This document shows positions 1-7,301 of a DNA stretch of 55,165 nucleotides, one piece after another; position 1 is the stretch's first letter; every line of letters starts with the position of its first letter. The notes below the pieces were generated by a model. The model made no database searches, had not been told where the DNA came from, and was given only the letters and a program-made list of their open reading frames with translations. A program made the translations under genes and the position numbers. Source of the stretch: Candidatus Gastranaerophilales bacterium (GTDB lineage Bacteria > Cyanobacteriota > Vampirovibrionia > Gastranaerophilales > Gastranaerophilaceae); the NCBI GenBank assembly GCA_944323335.1, contig CALUSB010000010.1, forward strand, positions 1 to 55,165. The letters are read 5' to 3'.

Positions 1-9
1 AAATTTATT

Positions 10-35
10 AAAGTGACTTATATGGGCGCACGCTA
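10..35 (+). repeat. 26-base direct repeat, copy 1
   Basis: AAAGTGACT, three variable bases, then ATGGGCGCACGCTA. It matches 292-317 at 23 of 26 positions, 282 bases away. Confidence 0.75.
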
Positions 36-182
36 TTTGCAAAATAAACTAAGTCCAGTGTCGCCCTGTCCGCCAAAACTCCTCGCTTTGCCTTGCCACA
101 GGCATACTCCCTTGTACGGCTCATTCTTCGCCTACAAGAAGAGCTAACGGGCTCACATCCTAAGGCTCGTTTGAAAATTTTA

Positions 183-214
183 ACGGGGCACAAGCCCCGT
201 AGAAAATTTTCTAC
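183..214. other. two overlapping hairpins in the repeat island
   Basis: ACGGGGC (183-189) pairs with GCCCCGT (194-200) across a 4-base loop. It is followed at once by the perfect 16-base palindrome GTAGAAAATTTTCTAC (199-214), which shares the GT at 199-200. The two structures are therefore mutually exclusive at their edge. No gene is close enough to assign them as a terminator with confidence. Confidence 0.55.
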
Positions 215-291
215 GTGGGTTTCTTGGATTATTGACGCTCCTCACTTTTTGACTTCGTTTGAAAATTTCATAGAAATTTTGTCACTTCGTC

Positions 292-317
292 AAAGTGACT
301 CGCATGGGCGCACGCTA
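292..317 (+). repeat. 26-base direct repeat, copy 2
   Basis: Second copy of the repeat at 10-35. It partly overlaps a hairpin in which GTCACTT (281-287) pairs with AAGTGAC (293-299), so one arm of the hairpin is the start of the direct repeat. Confidence 0.75.
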
Positions 318-407
318 ATGCTATCGCGCCCGTACAAAATCCGTTTCGTATCTTATTTAGGGGTGCTCTCCAGGTAAAAATTGCACCCCGTTTTTTTATT
401 TTTGCTG

Positions 408-413
408 TATAAT
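408..413 (+). promoter_or_regulatory. -10 box of leuS
   Basis: Consensus TATAAT lies 36 bases before the leuS start codon. No good -35 box is seen at 16-18 bases; TTGCAC at 381-386 is 21 bases away. Confidence 0.45.
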
Positions 414-449
414 GAACAGGTAAAACAATAAATTAAAAGGAATTAGAAC

Positions 450-2912
450 GTGTTAGAAAAAGAGTATTTTCCGCAGCAGATTGAAAAAGAACGCCTTGAA
501 ATATGGGAAAAAACAAATCCGCACAAGACATATGACAATTCAGACAAGCCGAAATATTACGCCCTTTCAATGTTTCCATATCCAAGCGGAAAGCTCCACA
601 TGGGACATGTCAGAAACTATACAATAACAGATGTAATTGCAAGATTTAAAAAATCTCAAGGCTACAATGTACTTCACCCTATGGGATGGGACAGTTTTGG
701 TCTTCCTGCTGAAAACGCAGCAATTCAACACGGCGCAAATCCCGCCAAGTGGACTGATGAAAACATTGCATACATGAAAATGCAGTTGAAAAAACTAGGC
801 CTCAGTGTTGATTGGGACAGAGAAGTCACAACCTGCAAAGAAGACTATTATAAATGGACTCAGTGGCTATTTTTGCAACTTTATAAAAAAGGTCTTGCAT
901 ATAAAAAACAAGCCGCAGTTAACTGGTGCGAGCATTGTGCAACAGTGCTTGCAAACGAGCAGGTAATAGATGGCAAATGCTGGAGATGTGACAATGAAGT
1001 AACAAAGAAAAACCTTTGGCAGTGGTTCTTAAAAATCACAGATTATGCAGAGGTTTTGCTCCAAGACTTAGATAAGCTCACAGGCTGGGGCGACAACGTA
1101 AAGACCATGCAGGCAAACTGGATAGGTAAATCTACAGGTACGATTTTAAAATTTAAAGTTAAAGAAATTGAAGGTCTTGAAATACCTGTATACACAACTC
1201 GTCCTGATACAGCGTATGGTATAACTTATCTTGTTGTGGCACCTGAGTACCCAGACATTGAAAAACTTACAACACCTGAGCAAAAAGAAGAAGTTGAAAA
1301 ATATCGCGAAAACGCAAGAAAAATGTCTGAAATAGAGCGACTTTCAACAGAACGTATTAAAACAGGTGTTGCGCTTGGCACACACATTATTAACCCCTTA
1401 ACGGGACGCGAGTGCCCTGTGTACACCGCGGATTACGCACTTGTTGACTACGGAACCGGTGCCGTTATGGCAGTTCCGGCGCATGATGAGCGTGACTGGG
1501 ATTTTGCAAAAAAATACAACCTCCCTGTTATAAGAGTAATAACAGGCGAAGGTGATGACCCTCAAAAGTGCTATCCGCAGTATGGTACACTTATTAACTC
1601 GGGCGAATGCAACGGACTTACAAGCGAAGAGGCAAAGAAAAAAGTTACACAAATCGCTGAAAATGGCGGATTTGGCTATGCAAAAACTCAATACAGACTT
1701 CGCGATTGGTTAATTTCAAGACAAAGATACTGGGGCGCACCCATACCAATCATTTACTGTGATAAATGCGGAACGGTTCCGGTTCCGGATGAAGATTTGC
1801 CCGTTAAATTACCTGAAGATGTTGACTTTAGCGTAGTTGGCAAGTCACCGATTTTAACTTCAAAAACATTCATTGATACAAAATGCCCAATTTGCCAAGC
1901 TCCTGCAAAGCGTGAAACAGATACTATGGACACATTTATGTGCTCAAGCTGGTATTATATGCGCTATGCCGATGCTCGCGACGATAAAAAAGCTTTTGAT
2001 AAAGAACTTGTGAACAAGTGGCTGCCTGTTGACCAGTATGTAGGCGGTATAGAGCACGCCATTTTGCACCTTTTGTACTCAAGATTCTTTACAAAAGCCC
2101 TAAGAGATATTGGTTTGCTTGATTTTGACGAACCGTTTAAAAACCTCCTAACTCAAGGTATGGTACTAAAAGACGGTTCAAAAATGTCTAAATCAAAAGG
2201 CAATACCGTAGACCCTGATGAAATATTTGCAAATTACGGTGCAGATACGGCAAGGTTATTTATTATATCCGATTCGCCTCCGGCAAGAGATTTTGACTGG
2301 TCGGATGCCGGCGTTGAGGGCTGCTATAAGTTCCTATGCCGCGTGTATAGACTGTATTCAAAATTCCAAGATATTATAGACTTAAATTATCAAATACCTC
2401 AAAATCTTGATAAAGAAAGTGAAAAACTACTTCGCGAAGTTCATATATCTATCAAAAAAATCACAAACGATATTGAAAATGAATTTCAATTTAATACCGT
2501 TACATCAAGATACAGAGAACTTACAAACGCCATATATGAATACATTCGCGACGAATCAAAGATAGAAAAAAATGTCTTGAGTTTTGCTCTCTTGTCTCTT
2601 CTAAGGCTCATCTCGCCTGTTGCGGTATTTATGAGTGAGGCGATTTATGAAGGACTTGGCGCAAAAACATCAATCCATAATGAACCATGGCTTAAGTATG
2701 ACGAAAACTTGGCTAAACAAGCCGATATAACTTTCATTCTTCAAGTAAACGGAAAAATCCGAGACAAGATTGAAATTACAGTTGATACACCCGAAGAAGA
2801 ACTAAAAAAACTTGCTCTCGAAAATGAAAAAATCAAACAATCGCTTGAGGGCAAAACGCTTGTTAAGTCAATTGTTGTGCCGAATAAATTAATTAATTTG
2901 GTTGTTAAATAG
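450..2912 (+). CDS. leuS: leucyl-tRNA synthetase
   Basis: Class I aminoacyl-tRNA synthetase that charges tRNA-Leu in the cytoplasm. The 820-residue length is normal for bacterial LeuRS. The ATP-binding HIGH motif appears as HMGH at residues 50-53 and the KMSKS loop is intact at 578-582. Between them are a Cys-rich zinc-type insertion (WCEHC and CWRCDN, around 170-195) and the CP1 editing domain with the T-rich TTRPDT motif. The C-terminus has the usual tRNA-binding fold ending in a VNGKIRDK-like segment. Translation starts at GTG 450, chosen because AAAAGG lies 8 bases upstream and the first residues (MLEKEYFPQQIE) match the family start. It stands alone, with a shared terminator after it. 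Confidence 0.98.
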   Translation: MLEKEYFPQQIEKERLEIWEKTNPHKTYDNSDKPKYYALSMFPYPSGKLHMGHVRNYTITDVIARFKKSQGYNVLHPMGWDSFGLPAENAAIQHGANPAKWTDENIAYMKMQLKKLGLSVDWDREVTTCKEDYYKWTQWLFLQLYKKGLAYKKQAAVNWCEHCATVLANEQVIDGKCWRCDNEVTKKNLWQWFLKITDYAEVLLQDLDKLTGWGDNVKTMQANWIGKSTGTILKFKVKEIEGLEIPVYTTRPDTAYGITYLVVAPEYPDIEKLTTPEQKEEVEKYRENARKMSEIERLSTERIKTGVALGTHIINPLTGRECPVYTADYALVDYGTGAVMAVPAHDERDWDFAKKYNLPVIRVITGEGDDPQKCYPQYGTLINSGECNGLTSEEAKKKVTQIAENGGFGYAKTQYRLRDWLISRQRYWGAPIPIIYCDKCGTVPVPDEDLPVKLPEDVDFSVVGKSPILTSKTFIDTKCPICQAPAKRETDTMDTFMCSSWYYMRYADARDDKKAFDKELVNKWLPVDQYVGGIEHAILHLLYSRFFTKALRDIGLLDFDEPFKNLLTQGMVLKDGSKMSKSKGNTVDPDEIFANYGADTARLFIISDSPPARDFDWSDAGVEGCYKFLCRVYRLYSKFQDIIDLNYQIPQNLDKESEKLLREVHISIKKITNDIENEFQFNTVTSRYRELTNAIYEYIRDESKIEKNVLSFALLSLLRLISPVAVFMSEAIYEGLGAKTSIHNEPWLKYDENLAKQADITFILQVNGKIRDKIEITVDTPEEELKKLALENEKIKQSLEGKTLVKSIVVPNKLINLVVK

Positions 2913-2916
2913 AAAT

Positions 2917-2942
2917 AAAGGCGGTTTTAAAACCGCCTTTTA
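2917..2942. terminator. bidirectional intrinsic terminator
   Basis: AAAGGCGGTTTT and AAAACCGCCTTT form a perfect stem with A/T tracts on both sides. It lies 4 bases after the leuS stop and 9 bases beyond the stop of the convergent gene at 2951, so it can serve both. Confidence 0.85.
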
Positions 2943-2950
2943 AATTTATA

Positions 2951-3277
2951 TTATCGTCCTCCATAGGACATCTGAATATTTGAATCAATTGAAGAGTTAA
3001 CGCTTTGTATTTCACTTTCAATCATCTTGAGTTGAACCTGATACCTTTGCGCTTGTTCTTCAAGTCTTTGCTCAACCACCTTTAAGCGTTCCTGTCGTTT
3101 CTGCAGCGCTTTAGCTTCGGCTGAATCGGGGTCCAAATCAGTACCTAAAGTTTCAAGGTCGCCTGTTGAAGAAGCAAGCTGCAAACGCGATGAGTTAATA
3201 AGCATAAGCTTATACTCAAGGTCAAGCCTCATGCTGTTTAGTTGAATTAATCTGATTGTTGATACAATTAAACCCAT
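2951..3277 (-). CDS. unknown coiled-coil protein with MG..S..R N-terminal signature
   Basis: A 108-residue protein I do not recognise. It has no signal peptide. The N-terminus (MGLIVSTIRLIQLN) aligns without gaps to the start of the protein at 4635-5660: shared positions are M1, G2, S6, R9, L13, E21, Y22, N28, R31 and L34. Residues about 55-100 are heptad-rich and charged (KRQERLKVVEQRLEEQAQ), a likely coiled coil. The start ATG is separated by one base from the stop of the upstream gene (ATGAGATAAAATG), so the two are probably translationally coupled. Small helical proteins of this shape often act as export or assembly partners, but nothing here proves it. Confidence 0.75.
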   Translation of the reverse strand: MGLIVSTIRLIQLNSMRLDLEYKLMLINSSRLQLASSTGDLETLGTDLDPDSAEAKALQKRQERLKVVEQRLEEQAQRYQVQLKMIESEIQSVNSSIDSNIQMSYGGR

Positions 3278-3278
3278 T

Positions 3279-3548
3279 TTATCTCATTTCGTTGAACTTA
3301 TTTCCCCTTAGGAAAACATGCTCGTTGTTTTGTGCAATAAGTTTTTCCATTTGATTCAGCTTGTAGATTTGGTAATTTAGCCTGTATTTTACCATTTTTC
3401 TTTTCTTGTTCATTGAAAAGAAACCCTTAAGCATCGATACAAATTCTTTAGAGAGGAGCTTAAATGGATTTTTTCTGATTAAAAAACTTTTTGAAAATCC
3501 AAGAAAGTTTCTCATCCTTTTTAAATTTGTCTGGATACTTTGTTGCAC
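3279..3548 (-). CDS. small basic protein, unknown
   Basis: An 89-residue, strongly basic protein rich in Lys, Arg, Phe and Asn, with no recognised domain and no signal peptide. It starts at GTG 3548; GGAG lies 8 bases upstream, within AAAAAAGGAGTAAGC. It is followed after one base by the coiled-coil gene at 2951, which argues for a two-gene unit. The 189-base gap before it (3549-3737) is AT-rich, and I see only a weak TATAAG-type -10 there. A role as a partner or chaperone for its neighbour is only a guess. Confidence 0.6.
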   Translation of the reverse strand: MQQSIQTNLKRMRNFLGFSKSFLIRKNPFKLLSKEFVSMLKGFFSMNKKRKMVKYRLNYQIYKLNQMEKLIAQNNEHVFLRGNKFNEMR

Positions 3549-3737
3549 GAGCTTACTCCTTTTTTAGGGGTAACCCTAAACTTATAAAAACATAACTCGA
3601 GATAAAATTGCCTAAGAATAATTATCCTCATTGAATTTAAAAGAAATAAATATCCTTAAAAACCAACCTATATCTATATTTTATAACGACATAAGTCGGT
3701 AGAAACTTTATTTTTGAAATATAAATTTTACAAAAGT

Positions 3738-4559
3738 TTACAAATCCTGAGCAAGTTTTGAATCAGACTCAATATCATTTTTAAGAGTCTTTCTTACAAT
3801 GTCTGCCTGAGTATCAAGCATCTTGCAAACTGTTTCAATATTTTTAACCCTATCTGACAAAATAACATCAGCGTTTGACGTAATTCTGCCAGTTACATTC
3901 TGATAAGCACTAACAGCAGCGTTACCAGTACCTTGCATTAAGTTACCTGCAACAATAGCACCAAGACCCCATTCGCCCATATAAGGCGACATCGCTTGCA
4001 ACAAACCACCCCAGCCTGATATCATGCCGGCTAGAGGAAGTACGATATTTTGCCCGAAACTAAAACCGCCTGAGGCAGTACCCAGCGCAGCAGTAGCTGT
4101 ATTCATTGCAGCGATACCTGCCGAGCTTACGGCATAGCCCGTAGCAAGACCTGCTGCACCACCTGTCGGCATACCTTCTGAGCCAAAACCAAGAGTGATT
4201 CCTGCAGCGCCCGATGGAAACCCTGGATAAGAGCCAAGGTTACCTATACCAAAAGCTGAAGTTGCCCCATCATAAGATGCGGTTGAGCCTGTTATCGGTG
4301 ACCAATAAGAGGTTCCGGGTATATTCATCATATTGCTGCCGCCCATTACAGGCATAAAAATACTTGGGGAAAACATACTGGCTAATTGCCACAAGAAACC
4401 ACCTGCAGTACCAAAACCGCTGCCGGAGGAAGCTGAACTTGAAACCGTTAAATCCCTTAAGCGGTCATAAGTTTCGTACAACTCAGCCTTTGCAATGGAG
4501 CTTGCTGAGCCATACTTATTGGCTATTGTAAGTGAGTGCATGTTTTTGTAAGAAACCAT
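3738..4559 (-). CDS. Gly/Ala-rich hydrophobic protein, unknown
   Basis: A 273-residue protein without a signal peptide. Residues 1-40 are polar and helical (MVSYKNMHSLTIANKYG). The middle, roughly 45-215, is very rich in Gly, Ala, Ser and Met with hydrophobic stretches (TAGGFLWQLASMFSP, IVLPLAGMISGWGGLLQAM). The last 50 residues are again charged and helical. This polar-hydrophobic-polar plan recalls pore-forming translocators of contact-dependent secretion systems, but I find no motif that fixes a family. It sits in a minus-strand cluster with two proteins that share an N-terminal signature. The gene upstream ends 75 bases away, with a hairpin between. Confidence 0.7.
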   Translation of the reverse strand: MVSYKNMHSLTIANKYGSASSIAKAELYETYDRLRDLTVSSSASSGSGFGTAGGFLWQLASMFSPSIFMPVMGGSNMMNIPGTSYWSPITGSTASYDGATSAFGIGNLGSYPGFPSGAAGITLGFGSEGMPTGGAAGLATGYAVSSAGIAAMNTATAALGTASGGFSFGQNIVLPLAGMISGWGGLLQAMSPYMGEWGLGAIVAGNLMQGTGNAAVSAYQNVTGRITSNADVILSDRVKNIETVCKMLDTQADIVRKTLKNDIESDSKLAQDL

Positions 4560-4590
4560 TAATACTAACCCTCGTGTATTTTTTAATTAT

Positions 4591-4620
4591 TGCACCATGC
4601 CGAACTTTTGACATGGTGCA
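4591..4620 (-). terminator. intercistronic hairpin
   Basis: TGCACCATG (4591-4599) pairs with CATGGTGCA (4612-4620) across a 12-base loop. It lies between the genes at 4635 and 3738. On the minus strand the stem is followed by an AT-rich but not T-rich tract, so it may be a weak terminator, a processing site or an mRNA stabiliser. Confidence 0.5.
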
Positions 4621-4634
4621 TATTGTTGATTTTA

Positions 4635-5660
4635 CTAAGCGAATGTCTTAAATGTTGATTCGACGTTCTTTTGAATAACTTCTTTAACTGCATCCATTTC
4701 TGTTTTAAGTGCTTCTTGTTCGGTATCAAGTTGTTTTAGTCTTAATTCAAGAGTTCTGTCTTGTTGTTGGATAATTTCCGTTCTTGCGTTGATGTCTTGA
4801 ATAGCTCTTTCGTATACCATTTTTTGGTATTCATAGTCTTTCATAGCTGCTTCGTAGCCTTCAGAGTCATTTACTTGAGTTAAATCAAGTTCAAAAGATT
4901 TACCTGCAAGTTTAGCGTTTAGGTCTTCATTATCAACATTTGTAATTTTAACAGATTCAAATCTGCCATCTGTTGTTGTATCAAATGAAGCTGTAGCATT
5001 TGCTGTCTTTTTAACTGTAGCGTCAGCTGCAAAGTATTGAGTTAAACCGCCTGTATACATTTCTGACGGGTTATCAGGCAAAGTGGCATTTTTTATATCG
5101 TATGATGAGATATAATATGTTCTCTCGCCCGTTTCACCTTTATTTACCGTATATTTATAGTATGTATCATCTTGCGGATGTCTTGTAGCATCATTGCTTA
5201 TAATTGCTGAGTTAATTATTTCAATGTTACCTTTATCTATGCCTGTGGCATCAGCAGGAGTAATTTCATACTCTTTACCGTCAATGTATATTTTCTTCGG
5301 AGTTTGGTCTTCAAACTGCATAGGAGTGCCTTGGGTAATAGGGCTTGAAGAATAACCTTTGCGTTCTACTTCAGAATATTCAATAACAATGTTATAAGCA
5401 CCGACACCTGCACCTGTTGCAGTGTCATATTTTGTGATTGAAAAATCTTCACCCATTGAGTCAAATACATAACGAGTGTTGTAATAATCAGTAGGACTCG
5501 GCGGAGTAGGGACTTGCAGGGTTAACATTTGGTTAAACAATCCAGCACTTTCGTTTGAAAGCACCGTTCTTTGTTGGTTAACTTGTTGTCCTTCATATTC
5601 AACATTGGTTTTTCTTGCCGTAAGACCTAAAAATCTTGCTTGGCTTGCTGCCATTCCCAT
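4635..5660 (-). CDS. unknown protein with MGMAASQAR N-terminal signature
   Basis: A 341-residue protein with no signal peptide. The N-terminus reads MGMAASQARFLGLTARKTN and continues as an amphipathic helix, VEYEGQQVNQQR. I recall proteins with this kind of start as common in Gastranaerophilales-type genomes, always unannotated; that is memory, not a search. The middle (about 60-260) is a polar, beta-rich region with many Thr, Asp and Tyr, and the last 75 residues form a likely coiled coil (LELRLKQLDTEQEALKTEM). Helix-beta-helix with no signal peptide resembles flagellar axial or other type III-exported subunits. The N-terminal signature recurs in the 108-residue protein at 2951. Confidence 0.75.
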   Translation of the reverse strand: MGMAASQARFLGLTARKTNVEYEGQQVNQQRTVLSNESAGLFNQMLTLQVPTPPSPTDYYNTRYVFDSMGEDFSITKYDTATGAGVGAYNIVIEYSEVERKGYSSSPITQGTPMQFEDQTPKKIYIDGKEYEITPADATGIDKGNIEIINSAIISNDATRHPQDDTYYKYTVNKGETGERTYYISSYDIKNATLPDNPSEMYTGGLTQYFAADATVKKTANATASFDTTTDGRFESVKITNVDNEDLNAKLAGKSFELDLTQVNDSEGYEAAMKDYEYQKMVYERAIQDINARTEIIQQQDRTLELRLKQLDTEQEALKTEMDAVKEVIQKNVESTFKTFA

Positions 5661-5843
5661 TGTTTTCTATGCCTCCATTGTTCTTATGTTTGTAATATCG
5701 GCATATTTGTTTTTCAACTTTAATTTTTGAATATTTTTGTTACGTTTTCTTAACATTTAATCAAAAACCAATAGCAAATAACCACACTTTATCGACCTTA
5801 TACAAGCTTATTAATAATAATTTTAAAAAAGTCAAAATACGGG

Positions 5844-5849
5844 TATAAT
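5844..5849 (+). promoter_or_regulatory. -10 box 6 bases before the start at 5856
   Basis: Consensus TATAAT. Transcription from it would start at or next to the ATG at 5856, and no Shine-Dalgarno is present (GGGTATAATAATCTTATG). This is a candidate leaderless start. Confidence 0.5.
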
Positions 5850-5855
5850 AATCTT

Positions 5856-6746
5856 ATGAAATACATAGATACACACATCCACGGCGCTTTTGGCGTAAAT
5901 TTTAATACATCTGATTTTAGAGAAATAAAAAATCTTTTAAAGGAACTTAAAAAAAGAAATATTGCAGCTATATGTCCCACTCTTGTAGGCGATAACAGAG
6001 AAAATCTTAAGAAAAGATTTGAACTTTTTAAAAAGCTAAAAGAAGAGCATAAAAAAGATGAGTGTTATATTATCGGCCTGCACCTTGAGGGAACTTTTCT
6101 AAATCCTGATAAACCCGGGATTCAGGATAAAAATGTTTTTCTTAAACCTGATATTAAAAACTTCACAGAGCTTGCGGGAGATTTTGAAAATATTATAAAA
6201 ATAGTGACTATTGCCCCTGAGCTTGATGAAAACAATGAACTTACCATATACCTTGAAAATAAAAACATAAAAGCGCACGCAGGTCATACTTTGGCAAAAA
6301 ACAAGGGTCTTACAAGCGCAACGACACATCATTTTAATGCTATGCCGCCACTTTTACACAGAGGAGAAAACCTTGCGCTTGATACACTTTTGGATAATAA
6401 AACCTACTGCGAGATTATAGCAGACGGGGTTCATGTGAGCGAAAATATGCTAAAACTTTTCTTTAAGGTAAAAGACAACAAAAAAATAATTATGATAAGC
6501 GACGCTTTACCTGCAGCAGGAAGCAAAAAGGAGATTGAATTTTGCGGCAAAAAAATATCCCCTGAAGGCAAAGACAAAAACGGCACTCTTGCAGGTTCTG
6601 TTAAACTTATAGATGAAATAGCAAAATATGTTCTTGATAAAAAAATTGCAGATAAAAAACAAGTTCAGGATTTTGTTTTTAATAATCCCCTTGAGCACTT
6701 AAATTTGGATAAAAACGAAGAAAAATATATAAAAAATTTAGCATAA
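5856..6746 (+). CDS. NagA-like N-acetylglucosamine-6-phosphate deacetylase, short form
   Basis: An amidohydrolase-fold protein expected to remove the acetyl group from N-acetylglucosamine-6-phosphate during amino-sugar recycling. Visible family landmarks are the HxH pair at residues 7 and 9 (DTHIHG), HLEGTF near 76-81 (metal-binding Glu), AHAGHT near 140, THHFNAM near 157, ADGVHV near 188, the catalytic Asp in ISDALPAAG near 216, and GTLAGS near 245. At 296 residues it is about 80 shorter than usual NagA, because the N-terminal beta-sandwich segment is missing: the protein begins directly at the HxH strand. Because of that truncation the substrate is less certain, so no symbol is assigned. 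No nagB or transporter is adjacent. Confidence 0.82.
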   Translation: MKYIDTHIHGAFGVNFNTSDFREIKNLLKELKKRNIAAICPTLVGDNRENLKKRFELFKKLKEEHKKDECYIIGLHLEGTFLNPDKPGIQDKNVFLKPDIKNFTELAGDFENIIKIVTIAPELDENNELTIYLENKNIKAHAGHTLAKNKGLTSATTHHFNAMPPLLHRGENLALDTLLDNKTYCEIIADGVHVSENMLKLFFKVKDNKKIIMISDALPAAGSKKEIEFCGKKISPEGKDKNGTLAGSVKLIDEIAKYVLDKKIADKKQVQDFVFNNPLEHLNLDKNEEKYIKNLA

Positions 6747-6808
6747 ATCGGCTATTGTTAGAATGTTAAAATATGCTAGAATATTGGTATATTTAATTAG
6801 GAGTTTAT

Positions 6809-7273
6809 ATGCACATAAAAATAAAAACAGCACTTTTTTGTACAATATTTGCAATGTTTGTAACCTTTACGCCCGTATACAGTGCGCCTCAGTCATCTGT
6901 ACCCGTCAAGGCAGCGCCTCTTAGCGTAGTTGATGCGCCTCAAAAATACCTTAATAAAACAATTGTTATGAAGGCTACTTTTGACAAATTCTCTACCCTT
7001 GGACTCGATTACAAAAAGGCAATGCGCTCATCTGCTGATTACATAGGCTTTCTAATCCAAAGAGATGATGTTGTTGACCACAACGTACCGCTTTCAGAGA
7101 TGAAACTTTTTGTAAAAAGAGATTACGCAGAAAAATTCATAGAACTTGATACGGGAGATAAAATTGAAATTACGGGAAAAGTGTTCTCAAACGCACTTGG
7201 CGACCCGTGGGTAGATGTTAGCAAAATAACAATATTACAGAAAAAACCATCTTCCGACAAAAACAAAAAATAG
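6809..7273 (+). CDS. small exported protein, OB-like
   Basis: A 154-residue protein with a clear signal peptide (hydrophobic TALFCTIFAMFVTFTPVYSA, cleavage near 26). The mature part begins with a Pro/Ala/Val linker. It continues with a beta-rich segment (KTIVMKATFDKF, GDKIEITGKVFSNALGDPWVD) that looks like the oligonucleotide/oligosaccharide-binding folds of small periplasmic proteins. No family is recognised. The start is supported by TTAGGAG 7 bases upstream. It precedes the GH57 gene by 28 bases, so the two may be co-transcribed. The C-terminus is Lys-rich. Confidence 0.75.
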   Translation: MHIKIKTALFCTIFAMFVTFTPVYSAPQSSVPVKAAPLSVVDAPQKYLNKTIVMKATFDKFSTLGLDYKKAMRSSADYIGFLIQRDDVVDHNVPLSEMKLFVKRDYAEKFIELDTGDKIEITGKVFSNALGDPWVDVSKITILQKKPSSDKNKK

Positions 7274-7301
7274 ATATTAACGACAGTTTGGCATTAAGAG
7301 T

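Larger units (their letters stand above)
1..380. repeat. GC-richer intergenic repeat island
   Basis: This stretch upstream of leuS is visibly richer in G and C than the flanking genes. It contains a near-exact direct repeat (10-35 and 292-317), several hairpins, and words found again near 29.7 kb (AGTCCAGTGTCGC at 52-64 and 29707-29719; GCTCACATCCT at 151-161 and 29753-29763). Both strands have short open frames here, but they have no family resemblance and follow the repeats, so I do not call genes. A dispersed chromosomal repeat family is the best reading. Confidence 0.6.

Noticed and set aside
93..377. 94-codon open frame over the first repeat island
   Set aside because: It follows the repeats and hairpins, has no ribosome-binding site or family resemblance, and its base composition differs from all called genes.
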